From Sphingobacteriales bacterium (GTDB taxonomy: Bacteria; Bacteroidota; Bacteroidia; Chitinophagales; JADIYW01), in assembly GCA_016719635.1 (NCBI GenBank), contig JADJYT010000002.1:372001-436000 (forward strand): a stretch of DNA of 64,000 nucleotides, written 5' to 3'. The position numbers and the translations under genes were made by a program. Positions 1-10,211 of this stretch are shown here, piece by piece (the stretch's first letter is position 1; every line of letters starts with the position of its first letter). A model generated the notes under the pieces. It saw only the letters and a program-made list of their open reading frames with translations. It did no database searches and had not been told where the DNA came from.

Positions 1-387
1 CAGTAAGGCGGATTGTGTTTTCGGAGGAGTACGGTTGATTTCATCCGCTAAAATGATATGGGCAAATATCGGGCCTCTGTTAAAATGAAATTGTCTGTTT
101 TCATTCAGTACTTCCGCGCCGATGATATCCGAAGGCATCAGATCGGGTGTAAACTGGATACGCTTGAAATCTAGTTCCAGTGCATCTGAAACCGTTTTCA
201 CCAATAAGGTTTTTGCCAGGCCGGGTACACCCACCAATAAACTATGGCTGTCACAAAATATAGACAACAGCACATACTTCACCACTTCATCCTGCCCGAT
301 AATGACCTTGCGGATTTCAGTTCTCAACTGCCCGTAAGTAGATGCCAATTGCTGTATTCCTTCAATATCGTTATTAAACTGACTCAT
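1..387 (-). CDS. MoxR-family AAA+ ATPase, N-terminal part
   Basis: Only the first 129 codons lie in the window; the 3' end runs off the left edge. The translation from ATG at 387 starts MSQFNNDIEGIQQL and contains a MoxR-type Walker A (GVPGLAKT, about residue 53) and Walker B (ILADEINR, about residue 112). MoxR ATPases are chaperone-like proteins that usually act with von Willebrand factor A proteins. The gene follows the two PPIase genes in the same direction, with only 6 bp between its start and the end of the first one, so cotranscription is likely. Family is certain; the specific substrate cannot be told. Confidence 0.93.
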   Translation of the reverse strand, partial: MSQFNNDIEGIQQLASTYGQLRTEIRKVIIGQDEVVKYVLLSIFCDSHSLLVGVPGLAKTLLVKTVSDALELDFKRIQFTPDLMPSDIIGAEVLNENRQFHFNRGPIFAHIILADEINRTPPKTQSALL

Positions 388-393
388 GGGTTA

Positions 394-1731
394 TTATTTT
401 TTTAAGACATACTGCAATGCATCACAGGTTGCATAGTCGTCCGTAATCATCAGATACGTTTTCTTCATGTTTTTAGCATACCAGCGCTGTAAGATTTGCT
501 CTTCCTTATCCGACTTGGCAGCATTCTGCATCTTGTCGTAATCCACTTTTATATCGGCTACGTGGGCTTCCGTTTTGGACACCAGCTTCACGATACGGAA
601 TGCCGGAGTGCCGTCATCCGCCTGATACATAATAGGTTTCGTCACAGACCCGATGGACAGCGTATCTATCAACAGATATAATGAAGGATCCACCTTATTA
701 ACTTCCAGTATGGTTCCGCCTGACTCGTTATTCAATAAAAAGCCGCCCACATTTCTGGATTGTTCATCCTGAGAATACTCTTTTACCGCCTCTGTAAAGG
801 TCAGTTTCCCGTCAATTATATCTGTGCGGACAGAATCCAGTTTTGACTGAGCGTATTCCGCATCTTTCGAAGTGGTCTGCGGCCTGACCAGAATATGCCG
901 AACCTGTATCATATCCCCTCTTCGTTCTATCATCTGAATGATATGATAACCAAAAGGGGTTTGAACAACATCACTGGTTTCACCCGGTTTCAGTTTAAAA
1001 GCGGCGGCTTCGAAATCTTTCACATACATTCCCCTTGGCGCCCAGTCCAGTAACCCCCCTTCCTGTGCGGAAGATATATCTTCCGAATATAAACTGGCTA
1101 ACAATTCAAAATTTTCTCCTTTATTAACCCGTTCCAGAATACCTGCCGCTTTATCTTTTGCCGACTGCTGCTGAAAATCAGATACCTTAGGCTTCATGAC
1201 CACCTGCTGCAATTCAACGGTAGCATTGAAATAAGGCAGGCTGTCTTTGGCCAGATTGTCATAGAATGTTCTGATTTCAGAAGGCGTTACTTTAATATCC
1301 TGTAGGATTTTGTTACGCATACGGGCAGAAAGCATCTGCTCCCTGATATCCTCTCTGTAATCATCTTTGATTTGTTCTACTGTTTTGTGATAATATTCTT
1401 CAAATGCCTCCTGTGAACCTGCCACACTGATAAAATAATTTACCTTTCGGTTCAGTTCATCCTCCACTTCTTCATTTGCCAGCGGCAAACTGTCTTTTAT
1501 AGCCTGAGTGGTCAGCATCTTGTTATAGATCAGCTGTTCCATCAGCCTGCATCTGTTTTCTTTTTCTTCAGCACCGCGCAAACTAAGCAAATCCAGCTGG
1601 TTTTCGATATCTGAACGGAGAATAATCTTGTCATCGACGATAGCATCAATTTTATCTAACAAAATAGTATTAGATCCGTAAACTGTAAGAAGGGTTAAAA
1701 CTGCACTAAAAAATAAAATAAATTTACGCAT
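394..1731 (-). CDS. SurA-like periplasmic peptidylprolyl isomerase
   Basis: 445 aa with an N-terminal signal peptide (hydrophobic residues 4-19), a SurA-type N-terminal chaperone region (about 25-160) and two parvulin rotamase domains (about 170-265 and 275-385). The rotamase signatures are visible as the GGLLDWAPRG block followed by PFGYHIIQ in the first domain, and VRHILV with a GGFL block in the second. SurA-type proteins escort outer-membrane proteins across the periplasm and catalyse prolyl isomerisation. It is downstream of a second parvulin gene and upstream of moxR, all on the same strand, an arrangement common in Bacteroidota. Whether it is the functional SurA or a paralogue is not decided by sequence. 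Confidence 0.9.
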   Translation of the reverse strand: MRKFILFFSAVLTLLTVYGSNTILLDKIDAIVDDKIILRSDIENQLDLLSLRGAEEKENRCRLMEQLIYNKMLTTQAIKDSLPLANEEVEDELNRKVNYFISVAGSQEAFEEYYHKTVEQIKDDYREDIREQMLSARMRNKILQDIKVTPSEIRTFYDNLAKDSLPYFNATVELQQVVMKPKVSDFQQQSAKDKAAGILERVNKGENFELLASLYSEDISSAQEGGLLDWAPRGMYVKDFEAAAFKLKPGETSDVVQTPFGYHIIQMIERRGDMIQVRHILVRPQTTSKDAEYAQSKLDSVRTDIIDGKLTFTEAVKEYSQDEQSRNVGGFLLNNESGGTILEVNKVDPSLYLLIDTLSIGSVTKPIMYQADDGTPAFRIVKLVSKTEAHVADIKVDYDKMQNAAKSDKEEQILQRWYAKNMKKTYLMITDDYATCDALQYVLKK

Positions 1732-1747
1732 GAAAAGAATTGAAGTG

Positions 1748-1755
1748 CAAATGTA
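1748..1755 (-). promoter_or_regulatory. Candidate -7 element for the surA-like gene
   Basis: On the minus strand this reads TACATTTG, a match to the Bacteroidota -7 consensus TAnnTTTG, 17 bp upstream of the start codon at 1731. No good TTTG -33 element was found at the right distance, so this is only a candidate. Confidence 0.35.
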
Positions 1756-1851
1756 CGAAAATGATAGTTAGTTTGTCCGAAAATCCGCTCTTTTTACAGC
1801 ATCTCCGTGAATGTTAAGTTTTTTTAACCTGAAACTTTCCAAAGCTGGTAA

Positions 1852-3780
1852 TTATTTTCTTATCAATGATTCAAAAACCTCTTTATTGATGAGAACCGGA
1901 TATTTTTTCCGAAGATTTTCCAGCCACTTTTTTTCCAGATATTCCTGATAGGCAGCTACCACGTACCCCCTGCATTCTTCAAAAGTCCGCGGCTTTTCCG
2001 GCTGCAGATTATATACCTGAGTGATGGCAAATTCATTGCCTTTCTGAAGGGGTTTGCTGAGTGATTCCGCACTGATATTAATGATTGTCTTACCGGATTC
2101 GGCCACTTCTGAATTTATCTTCGGGTTTTCAATACCCAGCGCTTTCATTTTGGTGGCCAGCATATCATCTGTAAGTCCGCGGTCCGACTGCAGAATTTTA
2201 CTGACGGATTTAGCCTGCTGAGCATTATCAATAGTGACTGTCCTGACGGTTGCCCGTTTTCTTAAGGTAAAATCGGATTTATGTTCCTTAAAATAGGTTA
2301 TCAGTCCCAGCGAATCTTCGGATGCCTTGTTCCATACATTCTTTTCGGATAAGGAAAAAATCATGATGCCGTTCTTATATTCTTCCATCAATGCCTTGTA
2401 TTCCTTATTGTTTTCTTTTATGTCATTTTTATAATAATCGAGGATAAGGGTTTGTACCGTTTTGTGTATCAATGCATCATTCTTGTCCATCCCCTGCTTT
2501 GGAATAACCATGTAATATATTTCCTGTATTTTTTTACCGAAATCATTTTCTGTATATGTCCTGTCTCCTATTTTCATCAGTATGCCGGGGTTCAGTGTAT
2601 CGATGTAGGCAAATGGAGACACCTGGGCAAAACGGGAAAGCCGCGTCTTAAAACCCGGATAGCTTTCTCCAAATTCCCTCACGTTGTATTTCTCCCTCAA
2701 CTTACCGACAAACTTTTCCATTTCATACTGATACTGCGGAAGCGTGAGCAGTTTAGACTTGATTATTGGTGCAGATGCCTCCAGCGTCTGCGGCTTTGCC
2801 GTTTCCAAACGCTTTATGATATACCAGGCGGTACCGGTCTTAAACGGGGCAGCAATTTCACCATCTTTCAGTGCATAGGCCGTTTCTTCAAACACTTTGG
2901 CATATACGTTGATACCAAACCAATCCAGGGCTCCATTTGTATATTTGGTAGATTCATCTTCCGTATACTGCGCCACCATCTTTTCGAACGATTCTCCGTT
3001 TTTTAGTTTGGAATATACATAACGGATGGTATCTTCCTGTGCTTTCTTTTCAAGAACAGAAGTATCCTGTATCGGGAAGAAACGTTTGATGATAGCCACT
3101 TTCAGTCTGGGACGAGCAGGGCGGGTTTCATTCAATTTCAATATATGATACCCTACCCGTGTTTTTACTGGTGCGGAAACCTCACCAACTTTCATAGCAT
3201 ATACAGCCTCTTCCACTTCCGGCAGGGAAATCTGATAACTGTTAAACCATCCTATCTTACCGCCTTTTTCCGCAGATTGTTTATCCTGGGAAAACTTTAC
3301 CGCTTCGTCAAAACTCAGTCCTTTCTTAATCTGGTTGTAAATATCCAGCACCTTCTCATATGCCGCATCCCAGTTGTTTTCAACAGGCTGTATGAATATA
3401 TGGCTGATATTGACATCTGTTTTGGAGCGTTCGTATTCCTGCCTGATCAGCTTATCCATCATGTCTTTTTCGACATAGGATTCTACCAGTTGCTTTTCAT
3501 ACGTGCTTAATTCCTCTTTAAACCGTTCATTCGTATCCAGACCTTCCGCAACCGCCTCTTTCACCTTCAACCTGAAATTGACATAGAGGTTAAGGTAATC
3601 CTCCAATGACTTACGGCTATAATCCGCTTTATTGTTGAAATTATTTTTTTGATAGATGTACTCAAATTCCGAAGTGTTTACTTTCGTATCTGCAACTGTA
3701 AATAAGACCTTATCTTCAGCATGAATAACTGACATGCCGAAAAAAAGCGTGATGGAAAGTACATGTAGAAATTTAGGCAT
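1852..3780 (-). CDS. Parvulin-type peptidylprolyl isomerase, two rotamase domains
   Basis: 642 aa from the ATG at 3780, which gives a clean signal peptide (MPKFLHVLSITLFFGMSVIHA); a TTG ten codons earlier would put charged residues ahead of it and is less likely. Two rotamase domains lie at about residues 120-225 (VNISHIFI, GGKIGWFNSYQ, VGYHILKL) and 235-335 (GALDWFG, TAWYIIKRL), followed by about 300 residues of PpiD/SurA-like C-terminal region that I cannot assign. It is expected in the periplasm, assisting folding of exported proteins. It is cotranscribed with, or just upstream of, the smaller SurA-like gene (120-bp gap). Confidence 0.88.
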   Translation of the reverse strand: MPKFLHVLSITLFFGMSVIHAEDKVLFTVADTKVNTSEFEYIYQKNNFNNKADYSRKSLEDYLNLYVNFRLKVKEAVAEGLDTNERFKEELSTYEKQLVESYVEKDMMDKLIRQEYERSKTDVNISHIFIQPVENNWDAAYEKVLDIYNQIKKGLSFDEAVKFSQDKQSAEKGGKIGWFNSYQISLPEVEEAVYAMKVGEVSAPVKTRVGYHILKLNETRPARPRLKVAIIKRFFPIQDTSVLEKKAQEDTIRYVYSKLKNGESFEKMVAQYTEDESTKYTNGALDWFGINVYAKVFEETAYALKDGEIAAPFKTGTAWYIIKRLETAKPQTLEASAPIIKSKLLTLPQYQYEMEKFVGKLREKYNVREFGESYPGFKTRLSRFAQVSPFAYIDTLNPGILMKIGDRTYTENDFGKKIQEIYYMVIPKQGMDKNDALIHKTVQTLILDYYKNDIKENNKEYKALMEEYKNGIMIFSLSEKNVWNKASEDSLGLITYFKEHKSDFTLRKRATVRTVTIDNAQQAKSVSKILQSDRGLTDDMLATKMKALGIENPKINSEVAESGKTIINISAESLSKPLQKGNEFAITQVYNLQPEKPRTFEECRGYVVAAYQEYLEKKWLENLRKKYPVLINKEVFESLIRK

Positions 3781-3797
3781 AAGGGTATCTGTTTTTA

Positions 3798-3805
3798 CAA
3801 AAATA
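3798..3805 (-). promoter_or_regulatory. Candidate -7 element for the PPIase gene
   Basis: Reads TATTTTTG on the minus strand, matching TAnnTTTG, 17 bp upstream of the ATG at 3780. Its position inside the alternative TTG-initiated extension also favours the later ATG. A -33 box is not evident. Confidence 0.4.
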
Positions 3806-3923
3806 TTCAATTTTATGGTTCTTTTATTGGAATGTCACTGAGTTGCCGGATTTATTTAATTATTTTTAACAAGAAATTTGTTTTACAGGGTATAATGAAA
3901 ACTTTTTACGATAATTGCGCCCG

Positions 3924-5333
3924 ATGAGAAAGAAAAAGAAAGCGGTTTATCCTATTTTGGAAAATATTGAAATCAGCGCCATAGCGGCTGAAGGAAAGGG
4001 ATTAGCCCGTGTAGACAACTTTGTCGTCTTTGTTGAAAAAGCCATCCCGGGTGATGTGGTAGACGCAAAAATCATCCGGAAGAAAAAGGATTATGCGCTG
4101 ACAGAGATATATGCGTTAAAAAAGCCATCCGACAAAAGAACAGAACCATTCTGTAGTCATTTCGGAACCTGTGGCGGCTGCAAATGGCAGCATGTGCTAT
4201 ATGCTTCTCAACTGGAATTTAAGGAACAACTCGTAAAGGAAGCATTTCGCAGAATCGGAAAAATGGAACTGGAAAGCAGTAATCCCATTCTGGGTTGTGA
4301 GGAAACAACCTATTACAGAAACAAATTAGAATTCACTTTCTCTGATAGAGTTTGGCTGACACGGGAGCAGATTGACAGCGGAGAGTTGTTTGACAGGAAT
4401 GCATTAGGTTTTCATGCAGCCGGCAGCTTTTCCGCCGTGCTCCACATTACCGAATGCTACCTTCAGGATGAAAAAGTAAACAGCATCCGCAATGCCGTGT
4501 ACCTGTTTGCAACGGAACATGCCTATTCATTTTACAATTTGAAATTTCATGAAGGATTGCTGCGCAACCTGATTTTCAGGAATACCACCACAGGCGAATG
4601 GATGGTAACGGTTTGTTTTGCGGAACCAAACGATGAAAAAATAACGGCGCTGATGGATTTACTGAAAACTAACTATCCTTTCATCACTTCGCTGAACTAT
4701 ATCGTCAACACCAAAAAAAACGACACCATCTACGACCAGGAAGTGATCAATTACTCCGGACGGGATTACATCCTTGAACAGCTCGGTAACATAAGTTATA
4801 AAATCAGCCCCAAATCTTTTTTCCAAACGAATAGCAAACAGGCCAAACACCTGTATGATATTGTGAAAAAAATGGGCGGTTTCTCAAAAGATGACCTGGT
4901 GTATGATTTATACTGCGGTACCGGCAGTATCGCCCTATACATCGCTGACATCTGCAGAAAGGTGGTGGGTATCGAACAAATCCCCGCAGCCATTGTAGAT
5001 GCAACATTCAACGCCGTTTTAAATAATATTGACAATTCCGTTTTCCATGCCGGAACCTGTGAGGATATCTTAAAAGAAGACTTTATCGACGAATTCGGCA
5101 TGCCGGATATCGTAGTGGTCGATCCGCCGCGCGCCGGACTGCACGAAAGGGTAGTGCAGGTATTACTTCAGGCTGCTCCAAAGAAAATAGTGTATGTAAG
5201 CTGCAACCCCGCCACACAGGCGCGAGATGTATTATTATTTTCCGAAAAATACAACGTCACGCAATGTCAGCCGGTTGACATGTTCCCGCATACGTTTCAC
5301 ATTGAGAATGTAGTATTGCTGGAGTTGAGATAA
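3924..5333 (+). CDS. rlmD: 23S rRNA (uracil-C5)-methyltransferase, RlmD/RumA family
   Basis: 469 aa from ATG 3924 (a TTG three codons earlier is in frame but the ATG begins a typical basic RlmD N-terminus). An N-terminal TRAM domain (about 10-70) is followed by the [4Fe-4S] cysteine cluster CSHFGTCGGC with a further Cys in HITECY. The SAM methyltransferase domain shows LVYDLYCGTGSIAL (motif I), VVVDPPRAGLH and the catalytic-cysteine block IVYVSCNPATQARD. The family methylates a uracil in 23S rRNA (U1939 for E. coli RlmD) or tRNA U54 in some paralogues, so the exact target is inferred. It stands alone, convergent with the patatin-like gene; just after its stop the sequence enters the abnormal C/G tract. 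Confidence 0.92.
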   Translation: MRKKKKAVYPILENIEISAIAAEGKGLARVDNFVVFVEKAIPGDVVDAKIIRKKKDYALTEIYALKKPSDKRTEPFCSHFGTCGGCKWQHVLYASQLEFKEQLVKEAFRRIGKMELESSNPILGCEETTYYRNKLEFTFSDRVWLTREQIDSGELFDRNALGFHAAGSFSAVLHITECYLQDEKVNSIRNAVYLFATEHAYSFYNLKFHEGLLRNLIFRNTTTGEWMVTVCFAEPNDEKITALMDLLKTNYPFITSLNYIVNTKKNDTIYDQEVINYSGRDYILEQLGNISYKISPKSFFQTNSKQAKHLYDIVKKMGGFSKDDLVYDLYCGTGSIALYIADICRKVVGIEQIPAAIVDATFNAVLNNIDNSVFHAGTCEDILKEDFIDEFGMPDIVVVDPPRAGLHERVVQVLLQAAPKKIVYVSCNPATQARDVLLFSEKYNVTQCQPVDMFPHTFHIENVVLLELR

Positions 5334-5340
5334 AACATTA

Positions 5341-5509
<169 letters not shown>

Positions 5510-5510
<1 letters not shown>

Positions 5511-7780
5511 TTCATCAACTCCTTCAGTTTTTCCAGCATAAGCCGGTTATTTTCCTGTGTAAAAGCACCTCTGATATCCTGCTTTTCCGAAGCCGTTAAG
5601 TGCCAGCTCATGGCCGCCCTTTTGCGTTTCTTTGTCTGATCGTAATTAAAATTGAGCACACTGATGTCCGTCTTGCTGTCATTCTCCAGATATGCCAGGC
5701 TAACGTCGGAGTTGTAATCCTGCAGCAGAATGAAATTATTGAGGATGTTTCCTATCGGTGATAACAGTTCACTAATGTATGACTCCTTGTCATTCTCATT
5801 AAAATCCCGTTGTTTATTATCTACCCGGATAGATATAAAGATAGCGCCGCCCGTATTTTCATCTATCCAGTCTTTAAAAACACTGTAAAACCTGGTAGAT
5901 ACGGCAAATCCTGAATTTTCGCGAATGCCAGCATCCATTGCCTTGACAGCAGGAATGGTGGGCAGATATACTGCCGGCATAATGTAGGGATAAGTGGCGT
6001 TTATCCTCAGTGCGTCAATAAAATTTAAATTCTCTGCACCTTTTTGATTAAAGAAACGCATGTACTCCACGGCGTCGGTAGATAAGTTGTCCTGATATTC
6101 ATTGGTTTCCTGAATATGTGGCTTAATCAGAAAAGATATAGGTTGTGGTGAAAAAAACAGAAAGCGCTGGTCATTGATAATGGTGGCACCTACAATCATC
6201 ATCGGAATCTTCGATTGCTGTTCTGCACGTTTATAATCCGACATCAGTTTATCCATCATGTAATGCGTATTTTCATTCAACTGTTTATCAAACATGTACG
6301 CCCTGTCTTTTTTATATTCCAGTCCCCTATACTCATACTGCTGCCACGGGTAAAGGATATCGTTGGTGGCAATGGAAGTGGTGACGCCATTCAGCAAATC
6401 GCGGCCGATGTCATCGAGATAGGTTTTATGCAGATAATCTACCGCCTCATGTTTCTTCTGCCGCAGATACAATTCCCTGAAATACGCGGAACCGATTATG
6501 CCTCCGGAGGCACCGGTCATCAGGATGGTATGGTCAAAAAGCTTCTTGTCGAGTTCCTTTTCCAATTCCTGCAATACGTGAAATGTCCAGTAAGTAGCTT
6601 TCAGTCCGCCGCCAGAGGTGTTGATGAAAATTATTTTGGGTTTTTCTTCTCCGTATTTAGCGTAAATTTTCTTTTTCCAGTTTGCCAGGATTGTTTTGGT
6701 ATAGGCAATATCATTATCGACCATTTGCCGGGTGACGGCATTGTTCACTTCTTCATTGTTATACACTAATTTTTCCGTAGTGTAATCCAAGCCGTACATC
6801 TTGTGTTTATAGACTACCAGATCATATTTGGTCAAAACATTCAGGATAATAATGCAAACAATAATGGCGGCAGTGCGCCATCCTCGAAACATAAAGGTGA
6901 CAAATGACAACAACACGACAACAACAGAAAACACCAGAAAAATGGAAGCGCCGGCAGGTATTCTGAAATAGGGATACTCTATCAGCCTGCCGAATGCAAC
7001 CAACGCGAGGATTGCCAGCATCTGAAACACAAACGCATTCCGATGGTGCAGCAGCAATATCCTGTCGACTAATTTATTATGGTAGAAATCCACTTTTCGG
7101 ACAAGATGAACAGAAAAGGGAAACCGCAAGAATGTTTCCACCCGCCACTGCGTCGTTTCATTCTGATGTATTTTCAGTTTATCCAGTGATATTTTCTGAA
7201 ACAGCAAACTAGCCTTCGCCTTGTCGGATAATTTCGCAATAAATGTTTCAATATCCTGATTAAAGAATATAAATGAAATACTGAACGATATGATCATCAA
7301 CAAATTTCCCAATAACAATGCCAGTACATTTTGAACAATCACAGCTGTTGTAATCAACCCTTCCGTGTGCTGAAACTTTGCCAACTGTACAATATAGAGC
7401 ACGGTAAAGGACAGTGGTATCAGGCTGTTATTGAAACAAAACTGTACAAACGGATTCACCAGAGAGGCTAAGAACTGAAAGCGGTAACTGTTGATGATAT
7501 AAAACGACAGATTCCACGCCATGATAAATCCGCCCATCGCAAATCCGATAATCAAAAAACTGATAAAGTTGACTTCGCCCAGATATTCGGGATCTAAGAA
7601 TAAAGAGGGAATGCCGTAACTGGTGCCGAAAAACTGAGAAACGGCGCTGAAAAGGACAATCCAGAAAATTAAAAACCCGGGATGTTTTTTAATCTGCAGC
7701 AGCAGCAGCTGAATGGGAAAGCTATAAAAGGTGTAACGTAAATATTTTAAGATCTTATCTGTCATATACGATGCTCTCAT
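5510..7780 (-). CDS. Membrane-anchored patatin-like phospholipase
   Basis: At least 757 reliable residues from ATG 7780 (ATG 7765 is an alternative). The N-terminal half is membrane-embedded, with about six to eight hydrophobic segments between residues 20 and 320. The patatin domain follows: oxyanion-hole loop SGGGLK (389-394), nucleophile elbow GASGG (423-427, Ser425) and the dyad aspartate in DAG (616-618). Patatins are serine acyl hydrolases acting on lipid esters; the natural substrate is unknown. The reading frame formally continues through the poly-C/G tract as a Pro/Gly tail and overlaps rlmD, but that tail is almost certainly an artefact and the true stop is lost there. Membrane anchoring suggests action on inner-membrane lipids. 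Confidence 0.85.
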
Positions 7781-7832
7781 TTATAGAACAGGAAGGTAAA
7801 GAATATGTTGGATAAAAATGGGTTGTCGAACA

Positions 7833-9293
7833 TTATTGAATCTCATAGGCTCCTACATCCGGCGGATTACCGCGGCTAAAACCTTCCAAATCCGTCAGCA
7901 CCGAAGCGGGCATGCCGAAATTGCTTCCGGGTGACGTGTCTTTTAATTTGTAATTATTCCTTAAGAAATTTACAAATTTCGGGTCTTCCTTTTTACATAC
8001 CACAAATACCGGCGGATTGAGCGTTTCTTTTGTCTTTAATATACTATGACTGAAGGTCAGGTCAATCCGTTTTGGATTTTGAACGGATCCCTCCGCAACA
8101 ATCTCTTCATCCAGTGTTCCGTATAAGATACAATTTACAAATGCAGCCCTGGATGAATCCGCATGGATGGAAGGTTGTGCAATATCGTAGGTGAAAAAAT
8201 TATTCATGTAGAATGCCGGATCCTGTGTATGGGAAACGTAAGCATTACCACGGGTATAGAACGTACAATGCGTAAACTCATAATCCCCGCCGAAATACAA
8301 ACCTACCACATTCTTTCCGCAATTATATACCAACGTATTTTCTGCACGTACCTTTCCCATGAATCCAAAGATTCCGAAAAAAGCGTGGTTGTACAATATG
8401 GAATTCTTTACCGTCACCACCGGTGCAGAGCTCAGGTCCAGACTTTGGAGCTGTGCAATATTATCCGCTGCATTTTCAGAGGTTTTTATATTACCGACAT
8501 TGAGTCCATATGCCGAATTGCGCATTTTCAGGTAGTTGAAATTTCCCGTGCTGTTGCGCAAAAAGAAAACCCCCGCATACTGTCCGGGAAAATCATCATA
8601 AGGCCTGTCGGCTACATCTTTGTCCAAACGCACCCCACGGAAAGTAACCATATTGGAAGTGTCAGTCCCATTGACATTTAACGCGCCTTCCACCAGCAGC
8701 GCAGCTCCGCCTCCGAAAAACACATTACACCCATTATTGATGGTCAGCGAAGCACCTGGTTTGATTTGCAGGTAATTCAAGATAACATACGGCAAATCAT
8801 TATCCCACACGACATTCGTTTCGATGGAATCTCCGTTGAAAAAATGCGCATTCTGTCCGTATGCCTGCAATATCACCTGCTGCTGCTTATCCTCCACGGT
8901 AAACTGAACGGAGTCGAGTAAAATAAAAGGTAAACTGGCTGCATTAGGATCAATGGTCACTTCCACAAAAACATAAATGCTGTCTTTTGCCGGGATTTCC
9001 ACATCGGTAAAAGAAGCGCCTGTATCGCCGTCCACATTGATTCTGTAAGATGTGGCGGTACCGCCACCGATTCGGATATTGGAAATCGTTACCGGATGTT
9101 TCTGGTTGTTTTTAACCGTAAAGAAACGGGTGGTGGAACCCAGGGTCGTGAATAAGGTATCAAACGTAAGGGTGTCCGTGGAAAACGACAGAACACCTGT
9201 CGTATTCAGATTGTCTTTTTTACAGGAGGAAAAGAAAGGGACAGAAGAACAAACCATTAGCAAAAGCAGGACGGGCAACCAGAGTTTTTTCAT
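7833..9293 (-). CDS. Right-handed beta-helix lipoprotein
   Basis: 486 aa with a lipoprotein signal peptide (lipobox FSSC, lipidated Cys24 followed by KKD). The first 150 residues look like a beta-sandwich (FFTVKNNQKHPVTISNI); the rest is rich in short strands typical of parallel beta-helix proteins (VILNYLQIKPGASLTINNGC, VRAENTLVYNCGKN, FVNCILYGT) and ends with the DVGAYE motif common in Bacteroidota beta-helix surface proteins. Catalytic residues of a polysaccharide lyase cannot be identified. It lies 52 bp upstream of the patatin-like gene on the same strand, possibly in one operon. Probably a surface-exposed or periplasmic lipoprotein; function unknown. Confidence 0.8.
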   Translation of the reverse strand: MKKLWLPVLLLLMVCSSVPFFSSCKKDNLNTTGVLSFSTDTLTFDTLFTTLGSTTRFFTVKNNQKHPVTISNIRIGGGTATSYRINVDGDTGASFTDVEIPAKDSIYVFVEVTIDPNAASLPFILLDSVQFTVEDKQQQVILQAYGQNAHFFNGDSIETNVVWDNDLPYVILNYLQIKPGASLTINNGCNVFFGGGAALLVEGALNVNGTDTSNMVTFRGVRLDKDVADRPYDDFPGQYAGVFFLRNSTGNFNYLKMRNSAYGLNVGNIKTSENAADNIAQLQSLDLSSAPVVTVKNSILYNHAFFGIFGFMGKVRAENTLVYNCGKNVVGLYFGGDYEFTHCTFYTRGNAYVSHTQDPAFYMNNFFTYDIAQPSIHADSSRAAFVNCILYGTLDEEIVAEGSVQNPKRIDLTFSHSILKTKETLNPPVFVVCKKEDPKFVNFLRNNYKLKDTSPGSNFGMPASVLTDLEGFSRGNPPDVGAYEIQ

Positions 9294-9409
9294 GCGTTTA
9301 TTCTTATTTATTTTAAAGGTGTTTGTGAAATATCCATATCATCCTTCTCCAGCGTTGTTGTAGTGCTATTTGGATATTTCATCGGATAAAAATACATCTT
9401 TTTGTCGTA

Positions 9410-10115
9410 TTATTTGAATCCGCAGGCTATGGTGGCAACACTTACCCTGCATCCCGAACAGTCTATCAATGTTTGCGCACAAGCTTCCAGCGTTGCGCCT
9501 GTGGTGAGTACATCATCTATCAGCAGCACATGCTTTCCTTTCAGCCTGTCCGGTTTCCGGACAGCAAACACCGCTCCTACATTTTCCCAGCGTTCGGTTC
9601 TGGATTTGCGGGTTTGCGATTCGGTATTCGTTTTCCTGAACAGGTTATTAGCAGACATCTCCAGTTGCAGCACCTCATTCATACCTTCCGCAAAAAGCGC
9701 GCTTTGGTTATACCCGCGGATATGCTGTTTCTGCGGATGCAGCGGCACCGGCACTATAGTGGTAACGTCGTGCAGGTATGGATTATTTTGCAGACGCTCG
9801 CCAAATATCCTGCCGATAAAGGAAGCCAGTTCCTTTTGTTCGTAATATTTGATGTTGTGCAGTATCTGCTGCACCATTTCCCCTTTGTGAAAAAACAATA
9901 ATGACGTGGCGAATTCCAGCGGTATCCTTCCGTAAAAGATCTTCTCCACCGGATTATCCTTCATGGATTCAAACTTCGTAAACGGCAATTCCAGACGGCA
10001 GTGCAGACAAAGATGCCGTTCCCCTTTTTACCAGCGGCAACTCACAGCCGCCGCAGATACGCGGATAAAACAAGCGGTAAAAATCCAGCGGGTATTCAGC
10101 TATTTTGGAAAACAT
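9410..10115 (-). CDS. comF: ComF-family phosphoribosyltransferase-like protein, frameshifted
   Basis: The C-terminal 190 residues form an intact type I PRTase domain with the PRPP-binding motif HVLLIDDVLTTGAT. The N-terminus lies in another frame: from ATG 10115 the translation MFSKIAEYPLDFYRLF runs into ICGGC, then loses frame near 10021-10029 (C4T5 on the plus strand). Removing one base there joins it to RHLCLHCRLELPFTKF, rebuilding the usual ComF four-cysteine zinc motif CxxC...CxxC. ComF proteins assist DNA uptake and recombination after transformation. The break sits in a homopolymer and the protein is otherwise well preserved, so a sequencing error is more likely than decay. A start inside the second frame (9988) would lack the zinc motif. 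Confidence 0.85.
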
Positions 10116-10211
10116 GAAGTTAAGATAGATAATATTTGTGATATAGTATATTTAAGCTGACAGCTGTAATATATCCAAAACCTTAATCATTCCGATTTCA
10201 AAAGCCATTTA

